A stretch of 42,892 nt of DNA from an uncultured Collinsella sp. (GCA_900761995.1 CAAFEY010000037.1:1-42892), one strand, 5' to 3'; numbered from the stretch's first letter, positions 18,563-27,296 are shown. Translations and numbers: made by a program. The notes: a model not told the origin generated them from the sequence alone.

Positions 18563-18592
18563 AATTATAAACTAATTTATAATTTTTGCTAA
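18563..18592 (-). promoter_or_regulatory. hicAB promoter with overlapping palindromic operator
   Basis: A perfect 9-bp inverted repeat with a 4-base centre (AATTATAAA, CTAA, TTTATAATT) occupies 18563-18584. On the minus strand a perfect TATAAT (18564-18569) lies inside it, and TTAGCA (18587-18592) stands 17 bp upstream. HicB binding would therefore block the promoter. The AT-rich block stands out from the GC-rich surroundings. Confidence 0.75.
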
Positions 18593-18606
18593 CCAGTTAA
18601 TAAATA

Positions 18607-19875
18607 TTACTGGCGCTGTTTGGGCTCGGTGACGATGGCTCGGACGATGCGGGGGCGATCGGTAAGGTCATGGACGATACGCACGTCCGAAAGGCCTGCC
18701 TGGCGACAGAGCTCGGCCGCAGCGTCGAGCGCGCCCTCGTAGAGCTCGCAGGCAAAGAGGCCGCCGGCGCGCAACATGTAGGGCGCCGCGTTGAGCAAGC
18801 GGCGGAAGATATCGAGGCCGTCGGCGCCACCCTCGAGCGCCAGATCGGGCTCAAAGTCCTTGACCTCGTGCGGCAGCGAGCGCATGACATCGGTGGGGAT
18901 GTAGGGCGGGTTGGAGACGAGTACGTCAAAGGTGCCCCACTCTTCACGGGGAATGGAGCTCACCAGGTTCGTGAGACTGAAGGCGACCTCGTCGGACGTG
19001 AGCCCGAGCGCATCGCGGTTTTTGGTGGCCAGATCGATGGCGCGCGGCTCGATATCGGTAGCGGTGCAGGTAACGTGGCCGCGTCGCTCCCAGGCAAGCG
19101 AGAGCGAGATGCAGCCCGTGCCGCAGCCGACCTCGAGAACGCGGGCGATGCGGGGCTCGGTTGGAGCAGGCGCAGCGGCATCCTGCGTCAGGGACGCCTC
19201 GTGGTCGGCGCTGCCCTCGATGGCGATGCCGTATTCGTCGAGTTCGGGCTCGGGGGTTTCCATGGCCTCTGCTTCTGCCGCTTCGGCTTCTGCCGCCTGC
19301 GCGGCGGCTTCCTCGGCCTCGCGATCGGCAAGCTCCTCGGCATAGGCGCGGCTACCGAGCACGTCGCTACCCAGCGCAGCCTCATCGGCGGCCGTCAGGT
19401 TGGCGGCATGGCGCTCGGCCGTCGCTCGCTCGTCGGCCAATGCGGCCTCGGCCTTGCGTGCCTCCTCGACCTCATCGTTCCAAGGCAGCTCAACACGCTG
19501 ACGGGCAGCGGCCTCGGGGCTCAGTACCTCTGCATCCAGATAATTGAGGACTTCCTCGACGAGCATCTCGGTCTCGGGGCGCGGAATGAGCACACCGGGG
19601 GCGCACGCGACGTCGATCATGCGAAACTGCGTGCTGCCGGTGATGTACTGCAGCGGCTCGCCCTTAGCGCGGCGGACAACGGCCGCATGCATGGTCTCGA
19701 GCTGGGCCGCGTTAAGCGTCTCGTCCATGCGCATATACAAGTCGATACGCGCCAGGCCCGTGGCCGCGCACAGCAGCCACTCGGCAGAAAGACGGGGATG
19801 CTCCTCGCCGCGCTCGGCCAGGTACTCCTTGGTCCACTCGAGACAACGCTTGATGGTCCAGATCTCGTTTGCCAT
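18607..19875 (-). CDS. prmC: Peptide chain release factor N5-glutamine methyltransferase with a large insertion
   Basis: This 422-residue protein methylates the GGQ glutamine of release factors. The N-terminal helical substrate-binding domain (1-110) contains GEPLQYI (72-78) and the linker LIPRPETE (96-103). The SAM-binding Rossmann domain (244-422) contains VLEVGCGTGC (246-255) and catalytic NPPY (322-325). Between them lies about 125 residues (roughly 118-243) of Ala/Glu-rich, probably disordered or helical sequence, making it about 140 residues longer than usual. The reading frame is uninterrupted and both functional halves are intact. ATG 19875 follows GAGGGGAGGA. Its target, prfA, is 569 bases upstream rather than adjacent. 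Confidence 0.92.
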   Translation of the reverse strand: MANEIWTIKRCLEWTKEYLAERGEEHPRLSAEWLLCAATGLARIDLYMRMDETLNAAQLETMHAAVVRRAKGEPLQYITGSTQFRMIDVACAPGVLIPRPETEMLVEEVLNYLDAEVLSPEAAARQRVELPWNDEVEEARKAEAALADERATAERHAANLTAADEAALGSDVLGSRAYAEELADREAEEAAAQAAEAEAAEAEAMETPEPELDEYGIAIEGSADHEASLTQDAAAPAPTEPRIARVLEVGCGTGCISLSLAWERRGHVTCTATDIEPRAIDLATKNRDALGLTSDEVAFSLTNLVSSIPREEWGTFDVLVSNPPYIPTDVMRSLPHEVKDFEPDLALEGGADGLDIFRRLLNAAPYMLRAGGLFACELYEGALDAAAELCRQAGLSDVRIVHDLTDRPRIVRAIVTEPKQRQ

Positions 19876-20300
19876 GGGGTCCTCCCCTCTTAAGCGCCGG
19901 GCGGCGCGCGAATGTCGGAGCAGATTGTACGCGAGGCCAGCGCTTGGCAAGGGACGATTGAAGGCGATTATCGATAATCAGCCCAGATTTTTGCTTGGAG
20001 CCCACCTGAATTGTTCATTCGTCGACGTCTAAATCTGCATCCGTCAAGCTTTTGGCAAGGTTGCCCCAAAGCTGACCAATATCTAACCAAATACTTGCCA
20101 CATCGCTTGACGCGCGACGCGCCAAAAAAGGCCCCGCGACTTCTTGGACGTTTTTTCGAGCATTATTTTCAATAACAGATGAATGCCGATAATTTCTTAA
20201 AGCAGGTAAATAGCTTAATTTCTAACAAAGCAGATTAAATAAACTCAAATAGTAATTTACCCAACCTAGTCATTGGAAACCCCGCAGGTTGAGCATAAGT
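19876..20300. other. Long intergenic region between prfA and prmC with an AT-rich island
   Basis: No gene is recognisable here. On the minus strand TACAAT (19924-19929) with TGGCAA-complement TTGCCA (19945-19950), 15 bp apart, may be the prmC promoter. About 20155-20270 is strikingly AT-rich against the GC-rich background and has no open frame of note. Element copy B follows at 20301. Confidence 0.4.
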
Positions 20301-20444
20301 CAGCGAAAACGCCCCTAAGCGAGCAAGGTGACGTGAAAGAGGAGGGAAGCGTACTTTGGTACGCGACCGACGATTGAACGTCAGATTGCCGCTTAGGGGC
20401 GCTTGCAGCGTCGAGTCGTTACGCGGTTTGTAAAACCGCGTAAC
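20301..20444 (-). ncRNA. Structured element, copy B (candidate RNA of unknown family)
   Basis: It has the same plan as 4757-4905. P1 is a perfect 12-bp stem (20310-20321 with 20390-20401). A bulged A and GCAA/TTGC (20323-20326 with 20386-20389) follow. P2 is TGACGT/ACGTCA (20329-20334 with 20378-20383). The distal hairpin is GCGTAC, TTTG, GTACGC (20349-20364). The second hairpin, with a 12-bp stem (20418-20429 with 20433-20444), ends at the prfA stop codon (20445). P1, P2 and the distal stem differ in sequence from copy A yet pair fully. Confidence 0.6.
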
Positions 20445-21512
20445 CTACACGGCCTGTGCCAGCTTCTCGGCTCGCTCGGCGGCGGCGAGTGCCTCGATGA
20501 CGGTGCCGAGCTGGTCGCCCAGGAGGACGCCATTGTAGGTGGAGTTGAAACCGATGCGGTGATCGGTCACGCGGTCCTGGGGCTGGTTGTAGGTACGGAT
20601 CTTCTCGGAACGGTTGCCGTGGCCGATCTGGCTCTGGCGCTCGGCACCGAGCTCAGCCTGCTGCTTCTCGAGCTCCATCTCGTACAGACGGGCGCGCAGC
20701 ATCTGCATGCAGACCTCGCGGTTCTGAATCTGGGAGCGCTGCTCCTGCGACTGCACCACGGTGTTGGTGGGCAGGTGGGTGATGCGCACGGCGGAGTAGG
20801 TGGTGTTAACGCACTGACCACCAGGGCCCGAAGCGCAGTAAGTGTCGATGCGCAGGTCGGACTGGTTGATCTGGACGTCAATCTCCTCGGCCTCGGGAAG
20901 CACGGCGACGGTAGCCGTGGAGGTCTGGATGCGACCCTGGGACTCGGTCTTGGGAACGCGCTGGACACGGTGCACGCCGGACTCGAACTTCATGACGGAG
21001 TAGACGCGGTCGCCCTCGACCTTGAACTCGATAGACTTAAAGCCGCCGGCCTCGCTGGGGCTGGAGTCGAGCACGGTGGTCTTCCAGCCGCGCGACTCAC
21101 AGAAGCGCTGGTACATCTTGTACAGATCGCCGGCAAAGATGGCCGCCTCGTCGCCACCGGCGGCGGAGCGAATCTCGACGATGGTGTTCTTGTCATCGTT
21201 GGGGTCGCTCGGGATGAGCATGTACTTAATGTCTTCCTCGAGCTGGGGAAGCTTGGCCTCGTTCTCGGAGATGTCCATCTGGAGCATCTCCTTCTCGTCC
21301 GCATCGCTGGTGTCGCGGAGCATCTCCTTGGCGGCCTCGATGTCATCGAGCGCGCCGATGTACTCGCGCGAGGCAGCGATGAGGTCGGACTGGTGTGCGT
21401 ACTCCTTGTTGAGACGCGTGAACTCCTTGATGTCGGAGGCGACGGCCGGGTCGGAAAGCTTCTTCTCGAGCTCCTCGTAGGCCTTAATGATCTTTTCGAG
21501 CTTGTCGCGCAT
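20445..21512 (-). CDS. prfA: Peptide chain release factor 1
   Basis: This 355-residue class I release factor recognises UAA and UAG. The codon-recognition PxT motif is PKT (187-189, in RVPKTESQGRIQT), which identifies RF1 rather than RF2. The peptidyl-transferase motif GGQ is at 231-233, whose Gln is the PrmC target. HRVQRVP and GGDEAAIFAGDLYKMY are also conserved. The ATG at 21512 follows AAAGGAG. Confidence 0.98.
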   Translation of the reverse strand: MRDKLEKIIKAYEELEKKLSDPAVASDIKEFTRLNKEYAHQSDLIAASREYIGALDDIEAAKEMLRDTSDADEKEMLQMDISENEAKLPQLEEDIKYMLIPSDPNDDKNTIVEIRSAAGGDEAAIFAGDLYKMYQRFCESRGWKTTVLDSSPSEAGGFKSIEFKVEGDRVYSVMKFESGVHRVQRVPKTESQGRIQTSTATVAVLPEAEEIDVQINQSDLRIDTYCASGPGGQCVNTTYSAVRITHLPTNTVVQSQEQRSQIQNREVCMQMLRARLYEMELEKQQAELGAERQSQIGHGNRSEKIRTYNQPQDRVTDHRIGFNSTYNGVLLGDQLGTVIEALAAAERAEKLAQAV

Positions 21513-21708
21513 GGCGGGACTCCTTTATGTGCGTGAAGGCGAAAATCGGCAGAGTTGATGGGGCGCGCGGCGCCACTGCGGGGGTAAGCCCAGCTAGAAC
21601 ATGTCGATCTTCAGATACATGCGCATCCCTTCGCGTATGGGGTACATAGTTGCGATCTAACCCATATATGATAGCGTGCGCAGGCAAACCTGCATATAAC
21701 CCGCACGG

Positions 21709-21741
21709 AATCTGACAAAGGGACAGCCCCTTTGTCAGATT
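21709..21741 (-). repeat. Palindromic repeat R3, copy 1, abutting the M20 peptidase stop
   Basis: AATCTGACAAAGGG (21709-21722) pairs with CCCTTTGTCAGATT (21728-21741). The stem ends on the base before the stop codon at 21742. Related copies end or overlap the stop codons at 28441 and 33346. It may act as a terminator although no T-run follows. The rest of 21513-21708 shows only a GCAGG/CCTGC palindrome at 21680-21693. Confidence 0.7.
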
Positions 21742-23157
21742 CTAGAGCGTGTGGAGCAGGGCGATGAGGAAGCGGACACCTTGGAGGTAGGCGCGGCGGG
21801 TAATGCGCTCGTTGGTGCCGTGGACACCACGATCGCACTCATCATCGTCGATCACAAAGGCCGAGAAGCGAATGCACTCGGAGCAAATGCGCTGGTAGTT
21901 GGCAGCGTCGGTCGCGCCGATCACGGTCGAGGGGGCAATCACCAACGGCTCGAATGATCCGTTTTCCTCCGTCCCCTTTGGATCACGGAAATAGCGGGCG
22001 GCGATGGAGCGAACCGCTTCGAGCCCAGGTCCGCCGATGCGCGGGGACGGCGAGGGTTCGGAGCTGCCGGGGCCCAGCTCAACCTCAACGCGACCGGCAA
22101 GCCCCGCCGCGGCAACCGCCTCACGGCAGCGTGCCACGACATCGGCCACGCTCGTGCCCTCGAGCATGCGGAAGTTGATGTTGGCCCACATGTCCTGCGG
22201 CATCACGTTGGCGCCGGTGCTGCCGCCCTCGATTTGGGTCGGTGCACAGGTGGTGGTCACGAGCGGATAGAGCTTCTTGCTGGCGAGGCAATCGCGGACA
22301 ATGGCGCCCCCGTTGGCGGCAATCTCATCCGCTGTGTAGAGCCCCAGCTCGACAAGCTGCGCGGCAAGCAGATCGGTCACGCGCGTCGGCCACTCGATAT
22401 CGCAGATTGCGGCGATGGCACGGCCGAGCACCTCGAGCGACGTGCCGCCGTAGGGATTGGACGAATGCCCGCCCTCGCTCTTCGTCTTGAGCACGATATC
22501 GGCATAGCCCTTTTCGGCCAGGTCGGCGTGCATGAGCCAACCCCCGCCCGCGCCGTACTCGGCAGCCGGAACGATGCGGTAGTCACCCTCGTCGATCAGG
22601 TACTCAAGCTCAATGCCACGCTCCTCGAGCGCGCGGCCGATGGCGCCTGCGCCGCACTGCGTAGTCTCCTCGTCCTGGCCAAAGGCCAGGAGCAGCGTGC
22701 GCTCGTGCTGCCAACCGTGCGCCAGCGCATACTCGACAGCCTCGAGAATGCCTGCGACCTGGTCTTTCATGTCGATCGCGCCGCGACCCCAAATGTAGGT
22801 GTCGTCCACGTGGCCGCTAAAGGGGGCATGCGTCCAGTCAGCCTCGGTGCCGGGCACCACGGGGACCACGTCCATGTGGCCCATGAGCATGACGGGTTTG
22901 AGGGCGGAGTCGGAACCGCCAAGCGTCACCAACAGCGAATGGCCGACGAGCTCGACCTCGCCCGCCGCAAATACGTGCGGCCAAGCCTGCTGCATATACG
23001 CACGCAGGTCGTCGAAGGGCTGCCAGTCCACCGCCTCGGCATCCATGCTCGAAATGGTCGGAAACGACAGCACGCGGCCCAAGCGCTCGCACGCGCCGGC
23101 CTCGTCTATATCGGCAAAATCGTCCTCATGCGCAAAGAAGCGCCAAACCTCGGCCAT
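21742..23157 (-). CDS. M20-family metallopeptidase
   Basis: This 471-residue zinc hydrolase of the M20 family (carboxypeptidase/deacylase branch) has a complete di-zinc site: MGHMDVVPV, RGAIDMKDQ, AFGQDEET, LIDEGD and the C-terminal VHGTNE. SEGGHSSNPYGGTS is the dimerisation-domain segment with the substrate His. It is larger than PepT-type enzymes and resembles the CPS1/PM20D1-like group that acts on small peptides or N-acyl amino acids. ATG 23157 follows AAAGGA. It lies 72 bases downstream of an amino-acid ABC transporter on the same strand, which suggests coupled uptake and hydrolysis of amino-acid derivatives. Confidence 0.88.
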   Translation of the reverse strand: MAEVWRFFAHEDDFADIDEAGACERLGRVLSFPTISSMDAEAVDWQPFDDLRAYMQQAWPHVFAAGEVELVGHSLLVTLGGSDSALKPVMLMGHMDVVPVVPGTEADWTHAPFSGHVDDTYIWGRGAIDMKDQVAGILEAVEYALAHGWQHERTLLLAFGQDEETTQCGAGAIGRALEERGIELEYLIDEGDYRIVPAAEYGAGGGWLMHADLAEKGYADIVLKTKSEGGHSSNPYGGTSLEVLGRAIAAICDIEWPTRVTDLLAAQLVELGLYTADEIAANGGAIVRDCLASKKLYPLVTTTCAPTQIEGGSTGANVMPQDMWANINFRMLEGTSVADVVARCREAVAAAGLAGRVEVELGPGSSEPSPSPRIGGPGLEAVRSIAARYFRDPKGTEENGSFEPLVIAPSTVIGATDAANYQRICSECIRFSAFVIDDDECDRGVHGTNERITRRAYLQGVRFLIALLHTL

Positions 23158-23181
23158 GACATCCTTTCGATTGTGATGACG

Positions 23182-23206
23182 AGGGCCGCCCCACCGGAGC
23201 GGCCCT
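23182..23206 (-). other. Intercistronic hairpin between the ABC ATPase and the M20 peptidase
   Basis: AGGGCCGC (23182-23189) pairs with GCGGCCCT (23199-23206). No T-run follows, so readthrough into the peptidase gene is plausible and a processing or attenuating role is possible. Confidence 0.45.
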
Positions 23207-23229
23207 GCCACATAAGCGTTTGCGGTCGG

Positions 23230-24015
23230 TTATTTGTCCTCGAGATAACGCGAGAGGAACTCGCGGGTGCGCTGGTGCTTGGGGTTGCCGAAGAGCTCGG
23301 CCGGCGCGGCGTCCTCGAGCACCACGCCCTTGTCCATAAAGACCACGCGATCGGACACCGTGCGGGCAAAGGCCATCTCGTGCGTGACGACGACCATGGT
23401 CATGCCGTCGGCGGCGAGCTTGCGCATGACCTCGAGCACCTCGCCCACGATCTCGGGGTCGAGCGCGGAGGTCGGCTCGTCGAACAGCATGATCTGCGGA
23501 TTCATGCACAGGGCACGAGCGATGGCCACGCGCTGTTTTTGACCACCGGACAGACGACCCACGGCGGCGTGCGCGAACTTTTCGAGTCCCACGCTCGTCA
23601 GATGCTCCATCGCATTTTTTTCAGCCTCGGCCTTGCTCATCTTTTTGAGCGTGACGGGCGCGAGCGTGCAGTTGTCGAGCACATCCATGTTGTTGAACAG
23701 GTTAAAGCCCTGGAACACCATGCCGATGTCCTCGCGCAGCTTGTTGATGTTGCAGCGCTCGGCCGTGAGGTCCTGGCCGTGGAACCAGATGTGGCCCGCG
23801 TCCGGGGTCTCGAGCAGGTTGAGGCAGCGCAGGAAGGTCGATTTGCCCGAGCCCGAGGCGCCGATGATGGTGACAACCTCACCGGGATTGACGGACAGGT
23901 CGATGCCCTTGAGCACCTCGAGCGAACCAAAGCTCTTGCGCAGGCCCTCGACGCGGATGAGCGGCTCATTGGTCTGTGCGGCGGCCGCAACGCCGGTAAT
24001 GGCGGTATCTGCCAT
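23230..24015 (-). CDS. Polar amino-acid ABC transporter ATP-binding protein
   Basis: This 261-residue cytoplasmic ATPase is of the GlnQ/HisP type. It shows Walker A GASGSGKST, Q-loop VFQGFNLF, signature LSGGQKQR, Walker B IMLFDEPTSALD and the switch His in VVTHEM. A 20-residue Ala-rich extension precedes the domain. The ATG at 24015 follows GAGGAG; a longer frame overlaps the permease gene. It is third in the order binding protein, permease, ATPase. Confidence 0.95.
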   Translation of the reverse strand: MADTAITGVAAAAQTNEPLIRVEGLRKSFGSLEVLKGIDLSVNPGEVVTIIGASGSGKSTFLRCLNLLETPDAGHIWFHGQDLTAERCNINKLREDIGMVFQGFNLFNNMDVLDNCTLAPVTLKKMSKAEAEKNAMEHLTSVGLEKFAHAAVGRLSGGQKQRVAIARALCMNPQIMLFDEPTSALDPEIVGEVLEVMRKLAADGMTMVVVTHEMAFARTVSDRVVFMDKGVVLEDAAPAELFGNPKHQRTREFLSRYLEDK

Positions 24016-24037
24016 GATGATTCTCCTCGTCTTAAGC

Positions 24038-25186
24038 CTAGTTAGAGCTGGGCAGCGTGGCAGGAGCCTCGGCGCCGAGCTTTTTGCCAAAGGCCTCGAG
24101 CAGGCGGCTCGCCACGAGCGTCAGGATCAGATAGACCACGAGCGCCACGCAGTAGACCTCCATCTGGCGGTAGTACACGCCGGCGACGGTGGTGGTGGCA
24201 TACATGAGGTCGAACACGCCGATGACCGAGAGCACCGACGAATCCTTGATGTTGATGATGAGCTCGTTGGTGAGCGCCGGGATCGCGTTTTTAATGCCCT
24301 GGGGGAACACGACCTTGCGCATGGCCTGCCACTGCGACAAGCCCAGCGAGCGCGCCGCCTCGGCCTGGCCGGGGTCGATCGACTCGATGCCGCCGCGCAG
24401 GACCTCCATCATGTAGGCGGTAGAGTTGAGCGAAATGGTGACGAGGCCGGCAGTGAAGGTGCTCCAGATCTGGTTGGCCTGGGCGGTCTCGAAGCCCATG
24501 CCGCGCAAAACGGTAAAGCCCGCATAGTAGATGAGCAGACCCTGGACCATCATGGGCGTGCCGCGCACGATGGTGGAGTAGACAGTCGCAAAGCCTCGGC
24601 CGACGCTCTTGAAGAAGCGCGCCAGGTCGTTATCCACGCGGTCGAACGTCTGAATGCGCAGGAACACCAGCAGCAGCGCCAGGAAGAAGGCGATGACGGT
24701 GCCGAAAGTAGCAAGCGCGATGGTGATCTCGATGCCGCGGATAAAGAAGTCGCCGCTCTTATAGGTCATGTAGACCAGGCTCGGCAAAAAGTCACTGGGG
24801 TTGGAGTCCGAGACGATGCTCACCTGCACCAGGTCGATAAACGACATGACGCAGCGGTCGATAAAGAAAATCGCCGCGATGGCAACGACGACATAGCTGC
24901 CCAGGCGCGCGCCGCGACGGAAGCGCTCGGAAGCAAACGGAGATTTCTCGCGATAGTCGTTCCAGTGCATGAGCTTGGTGACGAGCGCCGCCGCCGACAC
25001 GACGAGCCAGGCCCAAAGGATTGCCCAGAGGCAGTCCTGGAAGATACCAGTGGGCGCCAAAAAGCTCAGCGGCGTGGGGTTGCGCTGGCTAAACGCCAGA
25101 CCAAGTGCCGCGATGACGCTCGTACCCAGGTACACGTAACGATGGTCGGCCTTGATAAAGGAGGCCAGACGATTGATGGTTTTCAT
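24038..25186 (-). CDS. Polar amino-acid ABC transporter permease with extended N-terminus
   Basis: This 382-residue membrane permease is of the HisM/GlnP family. The C-terminal 220 residues carry the family's five-helix core and the ATPase-contacting EAA loop (EAARSLGLSQWQAMRKVVFPQG). The first 150 residues add about three further membrane helices not found in standard 220-residue members, so the protein is roughly 1.7 times the usual length. GGGAGG precedes the ATG by four bases. It begins nine bases after the binding-protein gene. A single permease suggests a homodimer. Confidence 0.92.
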   Translation of the reverse strand: MKTINRLASFIKADHRYVYLGTSVIAALGLAFSQRNPTPLSFLAPTGIFQDCLWAILWAWLVVSAAALVTKLMHWNDYREKSPFASERFRRGARLGSYVVVAIAAIFFIDRCVMSFIDLVQVSIVSDSNPSDFLPSLVYMTYKSGDFFIRGIEITIALATFGTVIAFFLALLLVFLRIQTFDRVDNDLARFFKSVGRGFATVYSTIVRGTPMMVQGLLIYYAGFTVLRGMGFETAQANQIWSTFTAGLVTISLNSTAYMMEVLRGGIESIDPGQAEAARSLGLSQWQAMRKVVFPQGIKNAIPALTNELIINIKDSSVLSVIGVFDLMYATTTVAGVYYRQMEVYCVALVVYLILTLVASRLLEAFGKKLGAEAPATLPSSN

Positions 25187-25195
25187 GCTGCCTCC

Positions 25196-26122
25196 CTATG
25201 CCGGCTGACGGTCGAGGCACGCGTCCCACATCTGGTCGCGTTCCTCCTGGCTGATGCCCTTGAGGGCCTTGTCGATAAGCTTGAGGAGCTTCTTTGAGCC
25301 CTTGCGGCAGCCGACGTTTGCCGTGACCTCCTGCTTAAAGCCCTCGCCTTCGGCAAATTGAATGGGGATGATACCGGGATTTTGGGCCATATAGCCCTTC
25401 TCGTTCTCGGTGTTGTACGTCACGGCGTCGCAGGTGCCCTGCAGCAGGTTCGAGAACACTGTAGGGACGGAATCGACCGGGTTCTTGTGCACGACGCCCG
25501 GGATCTCGTCGATGACGGTATCGAGCATGGTGTCTTTTTGGCCGAGGACCGTGGCGCCGCTAAAATCGCTGAGCTTGGTGGCGTTTTGGTAGGGCGAGCC
25601 CTCTTTTACGAACAGGCCAAAGTAGCCGATGAAGTAGGGGTCGGAAAAGCCGACCGACTCCTCGCGCTCGGGCGTGGCGCTCATGCCGGCGATGATGAGG
25701 TCGATCTGGCCGTTGTTGAGCGAATCGATAAGACCCGAGAAACTCTGCTTAACGGCGACGGGCTCGCCGCCGAGGGCCTTGCAGACGACCTTGGCGATCT
25801 GCACGTCGTAGCCGTCGGCATAGGCGCCCTGCACGTTATCGATGGGGATGGTGAACTCGCTGGCCTCGGAAACCTGCCAGTTGTACGGGGCGTAGGCAGC
25901 CTCCATGCCAATGCGGATCTTGTCCTTGCCGATCACGGAATCGGACAGGTCGTCGCGACCGCCGCCCGTCGTGGACTGAACTACTTCCAGCGTGGAGGGA
26001 CGCTGGCAGCCGGCAAGTGCGCCGGCGACGACAGAAGCGCTCGCAGCGAGAGCGCTACCCAAAAAGATGCGACGGCTGCATACCGGCTGTGGATGCGCGT
26101 CGCGTTGATGGGGAGAATGCAT
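25196..26122 (-). CDS. Amino-acid ABC transporter substrate-binding lipoprotein
   Basis: This 308-residue extracytoplasmic solute-binding protein is of family 3 (polar amino acids). The N-terminus carries a twin-arginine-like SRRIFLGSA, a hydrophobic stretch and lipobox LAGC. It is probably exported folded and lipid-anchored at that Cys. IRIGMEAAYAPYNW, GYDVQIAKVVCKALG and DLIIAGMSATPEREESVGFSDPY (in two parts) are the type I ligand-binding motifs. I start at 26122 after GGGAAGG; the longer frame adds unrelated residues. It is first in the transporter operon. The ligand is not readable. Confidence 0.92.
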   Translation of the reverse strand: MHSPHQRDAHPQPVCSRRIFLGSALAASASVVAGALAGCQRPSTLEVVQSTTGGGRDDLSDSVIGKDKIRIGMEAAYAPYNWQVSEASEFTIPIDNVQGAYADGYDVQIAKVVCKALGGEPVAVKQSFSGLIDSLNNGQIDLIIAGMSATPEREESVGFSDPYFIGYFGLFVKEGSPYQNATKLSDFSGATVLGQKDTMLDTVIDEIPGVVHKNPVDSVPTVFSNLLQGTCDAVTYNTENEKGYMAQNPGIIPIQFAEGEGFKQEVTANVGCRKGSKKLLKLIDKALKGISQEERDQMWDACLDRQPA

Positions 26123-26254
26123 AATCTGCCTTCCCTGTTGAATCGTATGCTGACGACTTAACAGGATATACGCCAGCGACCAGCAGCGCAGCACAAGCTC
26201 GAAAAATTAATAGACACACGGTAGTCATTGGGAGCGTCGATGTTTTGGCAATGC

Positions 26255-26401
26255 CAGCGGGCGCCACCCAGAGCGAACAAGTTAGCATGAAAAAGGCAAG
26301 GCATAGACCTTCTGGTCATGCCTTGCCTTTTGAATGACAAATTGTCGCTCTGGGTGGCGCGCAGCGTCGACCGGTCCGTCGTTCGTTAGAACGGCGGAAC
26401 C
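26255..26401 (-). ncRNA. Structured element, copy C (candidate RNA of unknown family)
   Basis: P1 is a perfect 15-bp stem (26261-26275 with 26346-26360). A bulged A is followed by ACAA/TTGT (26277-26280 with 26342-26345), where copies A and B have GCAA/TTGC. P2 (26282-26288 with 26333-26340) pairs only partly. The distal hairpin has a 14-bp stem plus 4 bp (26291-26331). A second hairpin (26373-26401, one bulge) ends one base from the stop codon at 26403. Upstream, GATGTTTTGGCAA is shared with copy A, and GTAGTCATTGGG (26221-26232) resembles repeat R1. The rest of 26123-26254 shows nothing else. Confidence 0.6.
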
Positions 26402-26402
26402 T

Positions 26403-27296
26403 CTAGAGCAGGGTAACGCTAAAGCTGCGAACGTCCGTCTCACCCGGTGCCAAGGTAATGGTGTTGACCTTGTGCTCAAAGACGTCGTCCTCGGTGTCCA
26501 TGGTGGTGTGGCCGGTCCAGGGCTCGAGCGCCACAAACGGGGCGTCGTTGGCGGCAGACCACACGCCGATGTACTTAAAGCCCTCAAAGTCGATCTTGAC
26601 GCCGTGGCCCGACTTGCGGCCGCGCAGCGTGAGCGTGGAACCCGGGACATCGGTGAACATGATGGCATCGTTATCGAAGCTGCGGTGCGTGATGGGCAGC
26701 ACGTCCGAGTTATCGGGAGCCTTGTAGCTACCCTCGAACGTCATAAGACCGTCGGGCGTGATGATGGGGGCCTCGTTAGTCCAAGCCTCGGTAAACGCCA
26801 GCTCGTAATCCTCGAACGCCTCGTCTTCGGCACCGGGGGCGGGCACGTTGAATGCAGGATGACCGCCCACCGAGAACGGCAGGGCCACGTCGCCGGTGTT
26901 GGTGACGGCAAAGGTCTGCGTGAGCGTGGCGTCGCCGGTCAGGGCATAGGTCATGTTGAGCTTAAAGTGGAACGGGAACGCCTTGAGCGACTCGGGCGTG
27001 TCAGTGATCTCGTACGTTACCGAGGAGCCATCCTCCGAAACCTCGACCAACTTGTGCTCGACGATGCGAGCGAGTCCATGGCGCGGCATCTCGCAGGTGC
27101 CGGCCGCAGATGTCGCCATGTTGTTGCGCAGCGATCCCACGATGGGGAACAGGATAGGCGCATGCTTGCCCCAAAAGGCCGGGTCGCCCTGCCACAGATA
27201 CTCGTTGCCGTTGAGGGCAAGGCTCGTGAGCTGGGCGCCCATGGAATCGATGGCCGCGGTGAGGCCGCCGCGCTTGATGGTAGTGACGGTGGACAT
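26403..27296 (-). CDS. Aldose 1-epimerase family protein (LacX-like)
   Basis: This 297-residue protein has the galactose-mutarotase fold and should interconvert sugar anomers or bind a related hexose. MPRHGLAR and VGGHPAFNVP carry the conserved His residues, and VALEPWTG carries the catalytic Glu. It matches the LacX/YeaD-like short group rather than classical GalM. The ATG at 27296 follows TTGGAGG. No sugar operon lies next to it, so the substrate is unknown. The structured element copy C lies at its 3' end. Confidence 0.87.
   Translation of the reverse strand: MSTVTTIKRGGLTAAIDSMGAQLTSLALNGNEYLWQGDPAFWGKHAPILFPIVGSLRNNMATSAAGTCEMPRHGLARIVEHKLVEVSEDGSSVTYEITDTPESLKAFPFHFKLNMTYALTGDATLTQTFAVTNTGDVALPFSVGGHPAFNVPAPGAEDEAFEDYELAFTEAWTNEAPIITPDGLMTFEGSYKAPDNSDVLPITHRSFDNDAIMFTDVPGSTLTLRGRKSGHGVKIDFEGFKYIGVWSAANDAPFVALEPWTGHTTMDTEDDVFEHKVNTITLAPGETDVRSFSVTLL

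Noticed and set aside
20155..20270. The AT-rich island as a replication origin or DnaA-box cluster
   Set aside because: I see no repeated TTATCCACA-like boxes and no dnaA or dnaN nearby.
23633..25297. A 554-codon plus-strand frame opposite the amino-acid ABC transporter genes
   Set aside because: It overlaps two firm genes and its sequence is low-complexity shadow.
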